A DNA stretch of 64,000 nucleotides from Shewanella piezotolerans WP3 (GTDB taxonomy: Bacteria > Pseudomonadota > Gammaproteobacteria > Enterobacterales > Shewanellaceae): positions 2,461,501 to 2,525,500 of the forward strand of contig NC_011566.1 in NCBI RefSeq assembly GCF_000014885.1, read 5' to 3'. Position 1 is the first letter of the stretch. The number at the start of each line of letters is the position of its first letter. Made by a program: the position numbers and the translations under genes. Shown one piece after another: positions 45,220 through 54,321 of the stretch. The notes beneath the pieces are model-generated. The model worked only from the letters and a program-made list of their open reading frames with translations. It was not told the DNA's origin and did no database searches.

Positions 45220-46188
45220 ATGGGAAACGCTGAACAATTACGCCAACAATGGACGCACAAGCACAACTTTGCTGCGCACAATAGTAGCGGAGAACGCAAT
45301 ACTGCCATTGTATTGCTATTAACTGTTATCACTATGTTTGCAGAAATTATAGCAGGAACGGTATACGGCTCTATGGCGCTGTTAGCTGACGGTTGGCACA
45401 TGGGGACTCATGCGGCAGCTTTTTTGATCACCTTATTTGCATATCGCTATGCGCGAAAGCATGCAAATTCGCCAACATTCTCCTACGGTACGGGGAAAGT
45501 AAGTGTGCTCGGCGGGTTTACCAGTGCGGTGGCCCTAGGACTTGTAGCATTAGTGATGTTAGTCGAATCTGCTGTTAGATTGGTTAATCCACAAGACATA
45601 CATTTCGACCAAGCCATCATGGTTGCTGTGATAGGTTTGGTTGTTAATGTTGTCAGTGTCTTTCTATTAAAAGATCATCATAGTCACGACCATGGCCATA
45701 GTCATAGTCATAGTCACGACCATAGCCATAGTCACGAACATGATCACTCACATGGTCATGAAGATCATAACCTTAAAGCAGCATATTTCCATGTACTTGC
45801 TGATGCATTGACTTCACTGTTGGCAATTGGTGCACTACTTTTAGGAAAGTATGTAGGTCTCAATTGGTTAGACCCCGTCATGGGGATTGTAGGCGCTGTG
45901 ATTATTTCTCGTTGGGCCTGGGGGCTTATGCATCAAACCGCGCCTATTTTGCTCGATGCTAGCATGAAGCAAAAACCTTTAGCAGAAATAAAACAATTAG
46001 TAGAGAAAGAGGGAGATAGCTTGGTTGATCTGCATGTTTGGAAAGTCAGTGCTGATCACTATGCAGCAAGTTTAATCGTTGTGAGTGAAAGTGGTGCAAA
46101 CTGCGATGATATTAAACAGAAATTAGTGAATATTAAGGCTTTAAGTCATGTAACCGTTGAAGTGCATAAGGTCTGTCAGGCACAATAA
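45220..46188 (+). CDS. dmeF: Cation-diffusion facilitator of the DmeF type
   Basis: The 322-residue inner-membrane exporter has six predicted helices. ALLADGWHMGTHAAA and HVLADALTSLLA hold the paired Asp/His metal sites of CDF proteins, and the cytoplasmic loop between helices IV and V (about residues 152-183) is very His-rich. The N-terminal HKHNF motif and GWHMGTHA are characteristic of the DmeF group, which exports cobalt and nickel; zinc cannot be excluded. I prefer ATG 45220 with AAAGGA/GGGGA upstream over the in-frame ATG 45181. It is followed after 29 bases by a MarR-family gene. Confidence 0.88.
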   Translation: MGNAEQLRQQWTHKHNFAAHNSSGERNTAIVLLLTVITMFAEIIAGTVYGSMALLADGWHMGTHAAAFLITLFAYRYARKHANSPTFSYGTGKVSVLGGFTSAVALGLVALVMLVESAVRLVNPQDIHFDQAIMVAVIGLVVNVVSVFLLKDHHSHDHGHSHSHSHDHSHSHEHDHSHGHEDHNLKAAYFHVLADALTSLLAIGALLLGKYVGLNWLDPVMGIVGAVIISRWAWGLMHQTAPILLDASMKQKPLAEIKQLVEKEGDSLVDLHVWKVSADHYAASLIVVSESGANCDDIKQKLVNIKALSHVTVEVHKVCQAQ

Positions 46189-46217
46189 CGATTCAATCGC
46201 CCAGGAAATATAATTAG

Positions 46218-46637
46218 ATGAAAAACCAAGACGATCACTTAAATCACGCCATCATTGAGTTTTATGAAAAGTTGTCGTCTTGGGAAATGGCTGTCGTTAA
46301 AGACAACGGCTTTAGTTTACCCCAAGTACACATTGTTGAGATCTTAGGTTTGAATGGTCCAATGAGAATGAAAGAATTGGCAGAGAAAATTGGCGTGACT
46401 ACAGGTACGCTAACCGTTCAAGTTGATAAAATGGTAAAAGCTGGCTTAGTGTTGCGTCGTGCCCATGAAACTGATCGTCGTTCGATATTAGTAGAATTAA
46501 CTGATGCAGGCCAAGTGATGTTTGAAGAGCATGATAAACTCCATATGCAACTTACCGCAGATCTTACAGTCAATTTTAACGATGAAGAGCGCAGCCAAAT
46601 GTTAGATTTCTTTAAGCGTATCAATAAAGAGTTTTAA
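46218..46637 (+). CDS. MarR-family transcriptional regulator
   Basis: The 139-residue winged-helix regulator has MKELAEKIGVTTGTLTVQVDKMVKAGLVLRRAHETDRRSILVELTDAG (about 53-100), the MarR DNA-binding domain and wing. MarR proteins dissociate from 16-20 bp palindromes on binding ligands. It sits 29 bases downstream of dmeF on the same strand, so co-transcription and control of the exporter are plausible. No metal-binding Cys/His cluster is evident, so the inducer is unknown. Confidence 0.9.
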   Translation: MKNQDDHLNHAIIEFYEKLSSWEMAVVKDNGFSLPQVHIVEILGLNGPMRMKELAEKIGVTTGTLTVQVDKMVKAGLVLRRAHETDRRSILVELTDAGQVMFEEHDKLHMQLTADLTVNFNDEERSQMLDFFKRINKEF

Positions 46638-46883
46638 TCGTTCAGCACAAAACGTATAGTGCCGGACATAAGCCGCAACTTAACTAAATAGGCCGCCCAC
46701 GGCGTAATCAAATTTTTGCTTCATTTTGTCTTCAATTCACGTCAAATACTCCCGAAGACAAATTCATAGGTTATTAAGTAAAGTACCTTTCGAACGTATA
46801 TTCTTCAAGAAACGCTTGAACCTTTTAGTTTTTTTGGTGCCTATAACTGGGTCCATTTTGATATTTTTATGGGTTTTTTAGCT

Positions 46884-47267
46884 ATACCAGTCTGTAGAAG
46901 AACTTGATCTACTCAAACACACTGGTTATTCGCCTGTGGGGTATTCAACGTAGAAGTAACAAGCCAAAACCGTTCGTTAAAGGCGAGTTTTAGCGGCTTT
47001 GATGCTTTTAGTGAACTTGAACTTAGTTTAACTATTGCCTTCATTGGAAACCACATGGCCAAGTATGCTCCTGAAACGCTTAAGGCATTCGCTCCCTCTT
47101 GGATGTTTGATAAAGGAGGTACAAGAGCAAGTACGCTCGAAGCTAGAATAATGCAGGAGTGGTTATCAAGAGTAACGCGGGAAGAGTAACCTAAGAGCAT
47201 TGAATAGCCTTACCTCAACCTCGCTAAACTCTCGCTGAGCGAGCAAATATTTATACTGATTGCTATT
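46884..47267. repeat. MITE-like inverted-repeat element, copy B with inserted segment
   Basis: Ends ATACCAGTCTGTAGAAG and, on the other strand, ATAGCAATCAGTATAA correspond to copy A. It shares the blocks GGTTATTC, AACGTAGAAGTAACAAG, GGCGAGTTTTAGCGGCT, TGAACTTGAA and TACCTCAA...CTCTCGCTGAGCGA with copy A in the same order. Relative to copy A it carries about 150 extra bases near 47045-47205 that hold a 44-residue frame. No transposase is encoded. Confidence 0.72.
47055..47189 (+). CDS. Possible 44-residue protein inside MITE-like copy B
   Basis: A frame from ATG 47055 to TAA 47189 encodes MAKYAPETLKAFAPSWMFD and continues with a charged helix ending WLSRVTREE. It lies exactly in the segment that copy A lacks. 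No ribosome-binding site is evident upstream and I do not recognise the family, so it may be a fragment captured by the element. Confidence 0.25.
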   Translation: MAKYAPETLKAFAPSWMFDKGGTRASTLEARIMQEWLSRVTREE

Positions 47268-47476
47268 AGTCTGCAAATTAGCGGTATTAGGTAAAGAAAT
47301 GCGTAAAATAATTCAACATGTATTGAGCTGGTGTTAATATGTTTGCTTTATTGTTGCACCGTCAATGGTGAGTGACAGTAGTGCTAAAAGGAAATAATGA
47401 CATTATCAATTAGCACGCACGAAATACCGAAACAAATAGTTGTTATCCTAGTCAAATAATAAGAGAGTGCCTCACT

Positions 47477-49102
47477 GTGTTATCTCGTTTAAAAAGCCTT
47501 AGCAGTAATCAGTTTACAGTCATACTAGCGCTTTATTATGTCTGTGTTTTTAATATCCCATTTTTTCAAATCGTTAAACAGGGAGTAGAAAAGCAAGCGG
47601 ATGTAAACCTAGTGTTCATCGCGACTATCCCGCTCTTTCTAATCTTTGCTCTCAGTTTTATATTTAGCATTTTTTCATTTAAGTACCTTGCGAAACCGTT
47701 TTTCATCCTGCTAACGCTAATGTCATCAAGTGTGTTTTTTGCTGCGTTGCAGTACGGCGTTGTTTTCGATTACGGCATGATTGAAAACACCTTTGAAACA
47801 AACTCTGCAGAGGCTATGACCTATTTAAATTGGGCTTCTGTACTTAATTTTGTTGCGACCGGTGTTGTTCCTGCGTTGCTTATTTATAAGGCTAATATTG
47901 AATTTAAGCCATTAGCTAAAGAGTTGTTGTATAAACTGGCCCTTATGGCAACAATGCTTATTGGTATCGGAATTATTGCAATATTCTATTATCAAAACTA
48001 CGTATCGTTTGGCCGTAATAATGACATTATTAAACGTCATATTATTCCTACATACTTTATAGGGTCCACTGCAAAGTATATTAATATCAATTACCTGCAA
48101 GAGCCTATTAAATACAAGCCGCTCGGTTTAGATGCAAAAAACATCACTAATAAACAAAATGATAAGCCCAACTTAGTGGTACTGGTTGTGGGTGAAACCG
48201 CGCGCGAGATGAATTATGAATACTATGGCTATGGCAAGCCGACGAATGCACATACAAAAGGACAAGGTCTATTAACGTTTAAGGATACGCATTCATGCGG
48301 CACTGCAACTGCGGTGTCATTACCTTGCATGTTCTCCAGAATGGACAGAGAAGATTACCAGTCTAGGCAGGCAAAGGCACAAGACAATGCAATCGATGTG
48401 CTAAATCATGCAGGAATAGGACTAGATTGGCTTGACAATGACAGTGGCTGTAAAGGTGTTTGTCGTAATATCGATAATATACTTATTGAACACGACAGTG
48501 ACCCTGATTTATGTAATGGACAATACTGTTATGATCAGGTTCTACTCAATACACTTGATGATCGGCTAAGTACTATAAGCAGTAAAGATAGCCTTATTGT
48601 GCTCCATATTATTGGCTCACATGGCCCGACTTACTACCTGCGCTACCCAGATGAACATCGCTTTTTTACCCCAGATTGCCAGCGCAGTGATATTCAGAAC
48701 TGCAGTGATGAAGAGTTGATGAACACCTATGACAATACCATTCTATATACAGATTACATTGTGTCGCAGGTGGTTAAAAAGCTTCAGGCAAAAAGTGAAG
48801 AGTTTGATACTGCAATGCTCTATATCAGCGACCATGGTGAGTCGTTAGGTGAAAGTGGTATGTATTTGCATGGTGCCCCCTATGCGTTTGCACCTGAGGA
48901 GCAAACAAAAGTGCCTTTCTTAGGTTGGTTCTCTGCAGGTTTTGCCAAACAAAATAAACTTGATCTGAGTTGTCTAGCCAAGGAAGCAGAGCAAGGTGAT
49001 TACTCTCACGATAACCTATTTGATAGTTTATTAGGCTTAATGAATGTCAGAACAGAGGTTTATCAGCAAGATAAGGACATTTTTTCAAACTGCAGACAGT
49101 AG
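47477..49102 (+). CDS. eptA: Lipid A phosphoethanolamine transferase, MCR-4-like
   Basis: This 541-residue inner-membrane enzyme has five N-terminal helices and a periplasmic sulfatase-like domain. It transfers phosphoethanolamine from phosphatidylethanolamine to lipid A. The catalytic Thr is at about residue 276 in HSCGTATAVSLPCMFSRM, metal ligands lie in VVVGETAR-type (VVGETAREMNYEYYGY), DNDSGCKGVC and SDHGESLGE; six Cys in the soluble domain match MCR/EptA disulfides. Compared from memory, it resembles plasmid-borne MCR-4, also 541 residues, very closely along its length. It starts at GTG 47477; stands alone with its own terminator. No pmrAB-like regulator is next to it. Confidence 0.92.
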   Translation: MLSRLKSLSSNQFTVILALYYVCVFNIPFFQIVKQGVEKQADVNLVFIATIPLFLIFALSFIFSIFSFKYLAKPFFILLTLMSSSVFFAALQYGVVFDYGMIENTFETNSAEAMTYLNWASVLNFVATGVVPALLIYKANIEFKPLAKELLYKLALMATMLIGIGIIAIFYYQNYVSFGRNNDIIKRHIIPTYFIGSTAKYININYLQEPIKYKPLGLDAKNITNKQNDKPNLVVLVVGETAREMNYEYYGYGKPTNAHTKGQGLLTFKDTHSCGTATAVSLPCMFSRMDREDYQSRQAKAQDNAIDVLNHAGIGLDWLDNDSGCKGVCRNIDNILIEHDSDPDLCNGQYCYDQVLLNTLDDRLSTISSKDSLIVLHIIGSHGPTYYLRYPDEHRFFTPDCQRSDIQNCSDEELMNTYDNTILYTDYIVSQVVKKLQAKSEEFDTAMLYISDHGESLGESGMYLHGAPYAFAPEEQTKVPFLGWFSAGFAKQNKLDLSCLAKEAEQGDYSHDNLFDSLLGLMNVRTEVYQQDKDIFSNCRQ

Positions 49103-49130
49103 TAATCAGTCGAAAGTAGTAAATAAATTG

Positions 49131-49159
49131 AAAAAGAGGATGGCAACATCCTCTTTTTT
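49131..49159 (+). terminator. Terminator of eptA
   Basis: Perfect stem AAAAAGAGGATG/CATCCTCTTTTT around GCAA, followed by T residues, 28 bases after the stop. Confidence 0.9.
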
Positions 49160-49207
49160 GTTTATTGTATTGATAAGTATGATATTTAGTCCTGGGGAAG
49201 ATAATTT

Positions 49208-50251
49208 ATGGATATGGCTCAACATTTGTCTGAGACCGAGTTGTCAGCGCGAATTTTAAGGCATGCAGTTCCCAAGATGTCAGAACTGAACATTCCTGTT
49301 ACACCGAATAACTATTCCGTTTGGTATGAGTATTACTTAGGCATTAATTTAGATTTAAAACGGGCGATTGACGGATTACTAGCAAACGAAGTCAGTTTTA
49401 CGGCGACGGTATGTGAAGGTTTGTTTACCACGTATATACAGCAACATTCACCCGAAGTCGTGGAGAATGTGCAGATAGAAACGCAATTATTAATTAATCA
49501 GTTGCTTGCTAAAATTGCTGGAATGAGCCACGGAAATGTAAAGTTTTCATCGTCGTTAAAGGCGTTCGATAAAGCACTTAAAACTAACCCAAGCTCTGAA
49601 GTCTTACAGCAACTTGTCGATGATATTACCACCGAATTAGATGGTATTATTGATGCTAATATTGCCATGGATCAAAGCCTTAATACCATTAATCAAGAGG
49701 TTTCTGCACTTAAATCTGAGATGTCTGAACTTCGCTCTGTTGTCATGACCGATCAGCTAACTTCACTTAATAATCGCCGTGCTTTTGACGAAGAAGTGAT
49801 AAGTCATATTGACACCTTCAACCAGAAAGAGTTTGAAAGTAGTTTACTGGTGGTTGATATTGATCATTTCAAAAAGTTCAACGATGTACATGGACATTTA
49901 ATCGGTGACAAGGTACTAACATACGTAGCTCAGGCACTGAAACAGAGTGTTAAAGGCGATGATTTTGTTGCTCGGTACGGCGGTGAGGAGTTTGTCATTC
50001 TGTTGCCTAATACGGGAATCGATGAAGCTAAAATTGTTGCTAATAATTTGCGACAAAAAATAGCAAAACGGAACCTGACCATAGGCAAAGAGAAGAAACT
50101 TCCTTTGGGCAATATTACGGTTTCAGTTGGCTGTGCATCATTGAAAAATGAAGATAGCAAAGATAGCTACTTTATTCGTGCTGATGAGGCGCTGTATCGT
50201 GCTAAATCGGCCGGGCGTAATTGTGTGATGGTCGAATCGGAATCGAATTAA
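49208..50251 (+). CDS. Diguanylate cyclase (GGDEF domain)
   Basis: The 347-residue cytoplasmic protein has a helical N-terminal sensor-like region (about 1-175) with no membrane segment, a coiled-coil-like linker near 150-178 and a C-terminal GGDEF domain with intact RYGGEEF. DQLTSLNNRRAFDEE and DIDHFKKFNDVHGHLIGDKVL are standard cyclase segments. The allosteric RxxD site is replaced by KGDD, so product inhibition may be weak. The N-terminal region resembles that of several Shewanella and Pseudomonas cyclases with unknown signals. Confidence 0.9.
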   Translation: MDMAQHLSETELSARILRHAVPKMSELNIPVTPNNYSVWYEYYLGINLDLKRAIDGLLANEVSFTATVCEGLFTTYIQQHSPEVVENVQIETQLLINQLLAKIAGMSHGNVKFSSSLKAFDKALKTNPSSEVLQQLVDDITTELDGIIDANIAMDQSLNTINQEVSALKSEMSELRSVVMTDQLTSLNNRRAFDEEVISHIDTFNQKEFESSLLVVDIDHFKKFNDVHGHLIGDKVLTYVAQALKQSVKGDDFVARYGGEEFVILLPNTGIDEAKIVANNLRQKIAKRNLTIGKEKKLPLGNITVSVGCASLKNEDSKDSYFIRADEALYRAKSAGRNCVMVESESN

Positions 50252-50276
50252 GCTGGATTTAACCAGTACATATTGA

Positions 50277-50302
50277 AAAGGTGGGCGCTAATGTGCCCAC
50301 TT
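50277..50302 (+). terminator. Weak terminator after the diguanylate cyclase gene
   Basis: A GTGGGC/GCCCAC stem flanked by AAAG and CTTT follows 30 bases after the stop; only three T residues follow, so strength is moderate. Confidence 0.45.
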
Positions 50303-50345
50303 TAATGCGTTTAAACTAAAATATGAACTAAACCCTAAGCCAAAA

Positions 50346-53039
50346 TTATGCCTTAAGATCCATATGCATTTTAATTAGGCGTTCTTCCATATCAAAGGTT
50401 ACTGTGAAACCTAAGTGTTTAGCTAAACTCGCCATATTGCGATTTTCAAACATGGTAAACCCTGTGAGAACGAGTGTGTCATTAGCTTTATAATAGTTTA
50501 TGAGTTTTTCAAGCAGCAACTTGCCCAAGCCTTGCCCTTGGAAATTGCTGCGTACGGCCATGGCAAATTCCGCTTCTGTATTATCTGGGTCAATTGAAGC
50601 TCTGATTGCGCCGAGCGTTATATCATCGCCATCATCTCCTTTTGCCGTTGCAATAAAGGCCATCTCTCTGGCGTAATCTATCTGCGTCAGAACCGCCATC
50701 TCTTCGTGGGTCATTTTTGAGCGAACGCCAAAGTAGCGCTTGTACCTATCCTCATCAGAGAGAGAGTTATCAAATGCCAAATGTTTTGGCTCATCCTCAG
50801 GGAGAATGGGCCTAAGCATCACTTCATTACCGTTTTTCAGCATTGCTAATTGTTCAAGCTCTTTAGGGTAAGGGGATATAGCAAGCCTGGCGGCGTTATC
50901 AACGGGTTCTTTATGTAATTGAATATTGACGTCAAGCAAGGTGATTGACTCTCCGGCACATAGAACTGGGTTGAGATCGAGCGATGCTATTTCAGGACAG
51001 TCGATAATTAAATGCGATATTTGTGTCAGTAAAACACACAGTGCATTCATATTAAGACCAAGTGGAAGGTGACGATCTTTTAACTTTTTAGTTTTTAGTG
51101 CCTGGATCACCATATAACGAGCTAACGTCATGTTTAGTGGCGGTAGGGCTACTGATGCATCTTGAGTAGGATCCCATTCAGATCCTCCTTCTCCAAGGAG
51201 TATCGCTGGGCCGAAAACCGGATCGTTGGCTACTGCGACTCTTATCTCTTGAGCACCAGCTGTTAGCGCCATTTTTTGTACGATCAACCCTTCAATTTTA
51301 GCATCAGGGTCTAGGGATATTACGCGGTCTATTATGGCTTTGGCTGCATGTTCAACTTCATTATCTGAGGTGAGGTTGAGCATGACACCATGTACATCTG
51401 ATTTGTGGTGTATATCTGGCGACTGTACTTTTAGTGCAATGGGATAACCTGCTTTTCTAGCTAAGTTAACCGCTTCCTCGGCAGTATTGGCAAACCAGGT
51501 TTCGATAGTATTAAGGCCATAGGCACCTAATATACTGCTAGATTCGTGTGTTTCTAATATGGTCTTGCCTTGGCTTAACGCCATTTGTAATTTTTCTCGT
51601 GCTACGGCCGTGTTGGCTGGAATATTATCTGGGATCGAAAGCGGCACCTCTTGCAGTAACTTTTGATTACGACGGTATTCAACCATGTGCATAAATGCAC
51701 CTACTGCACCTTCTGGTGTGCGGTAGGTAGGGATGCCTGATTTAGAAAAATGTCTACGGGCTTCGTAAGCTGAATCTTCACCGCTCCAATTGGTTAATAT
51801 ATTGACTCTGTTCTTATTGGGATGTTTGGCGATGGTATCCGCAATCGCTTGGGCGACTTGTACGCTTTCCCCTAATGCCGATGGAGAATGCAATATTAAG
51901 ATGGCATCTAAATTATCGCTATCCATCATTATCTCAAGAGATTTCGCATAGCGGCTTGCATCGGAATCGCCACCAATATCGACAGGGTTTTGTCCTGACC
52001 AGCTTTTTGGCAAAATAGTATTGAGCTTTTGGTAGATGTCTGCAGCGAGGGGAGGTAGTTTGCCACCGCTAAGGATAAGCTCATCCAGAGCCAAAACTGC
52101 AGGGCCTCCACCATTACTGATTATCCCTAGGCGTTCACCTTGCAAAGGTGTTGAGTGAGCTAAGGTTTCTACTGCCGCAAATAGTTCAATTAAGTCATTA
52201 ACTCGTAACATGCCCGCACGCCTAAAAGCGGCTTCATAAACGGCATCATTACCGGCAACACCGCCGGTATGGAGTTTGGCTGCACTTGTGCCTTCAGTGC
52301 TGCGACCAGACTTAATAACTAAAATAGGTTTATTTCTAGATGCTGCTCGTGCTGCAGATAGAAACAAACGTTTTTCATTTACCGAATCGATATAGAGCAT
52401 AATTGCATCGGTTTTTGAATCTCGCCCCAAATAATCCAATAGTTCATCAAAATCGATATCGTTAGCATCACCGAGTGATATAAAAGAGGAAAAACCGATC
52501 CCCTTATTGTTAGCCCAATCGAGAACAGTGGTACAGATTGCTGCTGATTGTGATACAAACGCGATCTTTCCAGGAAGAGCGCTGGTGTGGGCTAAACTGG
52601 CATTCAAGCCAATGTTCGGCAATATCATACCAAGACTATTAGGTCCCAAGATCCGCATGCCATAACGATCCGCATATTGCTCCATTTGGTGCAGCAGACT
52701 GATCCCATCTTTATTGAATTCATCGGCCATTCCCGACGCCATGACAATTGCGACTTTGCAGCCAAACTGTGCGAGCGTTTCGATAATGGCGGGTACCTTG
52801 CTGGCTGCAGTGCAGATAATGGCAAGATCAGGCTTAAGTGGCAATGCTTCAATATTGGGATAGGCCAGTACTCCCATAACGGCCTCATACTTAGGGGTTA
52901 CCGGCATAATAGGTCCAGAAAAACCACCTGATAACAGGTTTTTTATCAGTACATTGCCCGCACGTTTAGGTTGGTTAGACGCACCTATTATCGCAACGGA
53001 TCTAGGCTTGAAAAGTGTATGGAGAGTACGTTGGCTCAT
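50346..53039 (-). CDS. patZ: PatZ-type acyl-CoA synthetase/GNAT protein acetyltransferase
   Basis: This 897-residue protein joins an ADP-forming acyl-CoA-synthetase-like part (CoA-binding Rossmann domain about 1-130, ligase domain about 140-460, ATP-grasp about 480-700) to a C-terminal GNAT domain (about 725-895, QGQGLGKLLLEKLI). It matches Pat/YfiQ, which acetylates lysines on acetyl-CoA synthetase and other proteins. The ligase region carries no obvious active His and in PatZ is regulatory. I choose ATG 53039 (MSQRTLHTLFKPRSVA) with GGA upstream; an earlier GTG 53051 is possible. It is divergent from the MoxR operon. Confidence 0.9.
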   Translation of the reverse strand: MSQRTLHTLFKPRSVAIIGASNQPKRAGNVLIKNLLSGGFSGPIMPVTPKYEAVMGVLAYPNIEALPLKPDLAIICTAASKVPAIIETLAQFGCKVAIVMASGMADEFNKDGISLLHQMEQYADRYGMRILGPNSLGMILPNIGLNASLAHTSALPGKIAFVSQSAAICTTVLDWANNKGIGFSSFISLGDANDIDFDELLDYLGRDSKTDAIMLYIDSVNEKRLFLSAARAASRNKPILVIKSGRSTEGTSAAKLHTGGVAGNDAVYEAAFRRAGMLRVNDLIELFAAVETLAHSTPLQGERLGIISNGGGPAVLALDELILSGGKLPPLAADIYQKLNTILPKSWSGQNPVDIGGDSDASRYAKSLEIMMDSDNLDAILILHSPSALGESVQVAQAIADTIAKHPNKNRVNILTNWSGEDSAYEARRHFSKSGIPTYRTPEGAVGAFMHMVEYRRNQKLLQEVPLSIPDNIPANTAVAREKLQMALSQGKTILETHESSSILGAYGLNTIETWFANTAEEAVNLARKAGYPIALKVQSPDIHHKSDVHGVMLNLTSDNEVEHAAKAIIDRVISLDPDAKIEGLIVQKMALTAGAQEIRVAVANDPVFGPAILLGEGGSEWDPTQDASVALPPLNMTLARYMVIQALKTKKLKDRHLPLGLNMNALCVLLTQISHLIIDCPEIASLDLNPVLCAGESITLLDVNIQLHKEPVDNAARLAISPYPKELEQLAMLKNGNEVMLRPILPEDEPKHLAFDNSLSDEDRYKRYFGVRSKMTHEEMAVLTQIDYAREMAFIATAKGDDGDDITLGAIRASIDPDNTEAEFAMAVRSNFQGQGLGKLLLEKLINYYKANDTLVLTGFTMFENRNMASLAKHLGFTVTFDMEERLIKMHMDLKA

Positions 53040-53318
53040 GAACTTATCCACTAAGTCAGTATGTTATGAGTGTACATGAGCAATTGGATTTTTCCATAAG
53101 AGTTTAGTCTTGTATCAAGCCAATCGCGGCTAATATGTGTTCGATCAATTCATAAGGGGATTGTTTGATAATTTTTAACCATTTCCCTGGTCAGTTGTAA
53201 TGATTCTCGCGATTATTTGAAATGAAGGCAAAGCACTTAAAACACAAGTTTCAAGTATTTTTCCCAGTATTGAGGGGTCATGTAACCCTTTAAAATCACG
53301 CTATAGTCCTTGTTTGTT

Positions 53319-54317
53319 ATGGAAATCCGGGTGAATTCATCTCAAAAAGCGTTAAGCGCTTTATATACAGCAGTGTGTAAAAGTGTTGTGGGTCAAGATC
53401 ATGTCGTTAAGTCTTTAATAATAGCTCTGTTGACTCGAGGTCATGTGTTGTTAGAAGGATTACCTGGAACTGCAAAAACGCGTTCCATAAAATCGCTTGC
53501 TGAATCAATGCAAGCTAATTTCGGTCGAATACAGTTTACCCCAGATCTTTTACCGTCTGATGTCACAGGCTCTGAAGTCTATCGAGAGGTGGCCGGTAAA
53601 CCGCAACTAGATTTTCAACCAGGCCCGATTTTTAACAACTTAGTGCTAGCCGATGAGATAAATAGGGCGCCAGCCAAGGTACAAGCTGCACTCCTTGAAG
53701 CGATGGCTGAAGGAACGGTAACAGCTGCTGGTCACACTCGAAAGTTACCTGATCTATTTATGGTTTTAGCAACACAGAACCCTGTTGATCAAGAGGGGAC
53801 TTACCCGTTACCTGAAGCACAAATGGATCGCTTTACGTTAAAGGTTAATGTGGCTTATCCAGATAAGGCAGCTGAACTGGCAATTATTAAATTAGTTAGG
53901 CAGGAAGAAAACGGCCCTGTGAACGTAAACCAAACTGACTGTGCATTGGTTGTTTCGCCAACTGATATCATTACCGGACAGCAAGAACTTGCTGATATTT
54001 ATGTCTCGCCAGTCATGGAAAACTACATCGTTGATCTTATTATGGCGACTCGCGATGTTGATGAATATGATAACGCTCAATTCCCAGAATGGATTGAAGT
54101 CGGTGCGAGTCCAAGGGCTAGTATAGCGCTAGATCGTTGCGCGAGGGCACACGCTTGGCTTGATGGACGAGATTTTGTTTGCCCTGATGATGTGCGAGCT
54201 GTACTACACAGTGTGCTGGGACACCGTCTTATGCTCAGCTACGACGCCGCTGCATCGGGGATAAAACCTGAGCAGGTTGTCGATGATCTAGTCAAATACG
54301 TTCCGTATGGACAGTAA
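53319..54317 (+). CDS. MoxR-family AAA ATPase
   Basis: The 332-residue ATPase has Walker A GLPGTAKT (about 47-54), Walker B LVLADEINRAPAKVQAALLEAMAEG and the MoxR lid domain with ASPRASIALDRCARAHAWLDGRDFVCPDDV. MoxR proteins act as chaperones for VWA-domain partners, exactly the genes that follow. Of possible starts I use ATG 53319 (MEIRVNSSQKALS); no strong ribosome-binding site is seen. It opens a six-gene operon of MoxR, DUF58, DUF4381, two VWA proteins and BatD, known as the Bat (aerotolerance) cluster. Confidence 0.92.
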   Translation: MEIRVNSSQKALSALYTAVCKSVVGQDHVVKSLIIALLTRGHVLLEGLPGTAKTRSIKSLAESMQANFGRIQFTPDLLPSDVTGSEVYREVAGKPQLDFQPGPIFNNLVLADEINRAPAKVQAALLEAMAEGTVTAAGHTRKLPDLFMVLATQNPVDQEGTYPLPEAQMDRFTLKVNVAYPDKAAELAIIKLVRQEENGPVNVNQTDCALVVSPTDIITGQQELADIYVSPVMENYIVDLIMATRDVDEYDNAQFPEWIEVGASPRASIALDRCARAHAWLDGRDFVCPDDVRAVLHSVLGHRLMLSYDAAASGIKPEQVVDDLVKYVPYGQ

Positions 54318-54321
54318 TTAA

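Larger units (their letters stand above)
46638..47476. other. Long intergenic region with MITE-like copy B
   Basis: About 840 bases lie between the MarR gene and eptA. The segment 46884-47267 is a MITE-like element; outside it no gene or clear promoter was recognised. Confidence 0.55.

Noticed and set aside
53039..53051. TTATCCACT near the patZ start as a DnaA box
   Set aside because: Single imperfect 9-mer overlapping the start region with no partner site.
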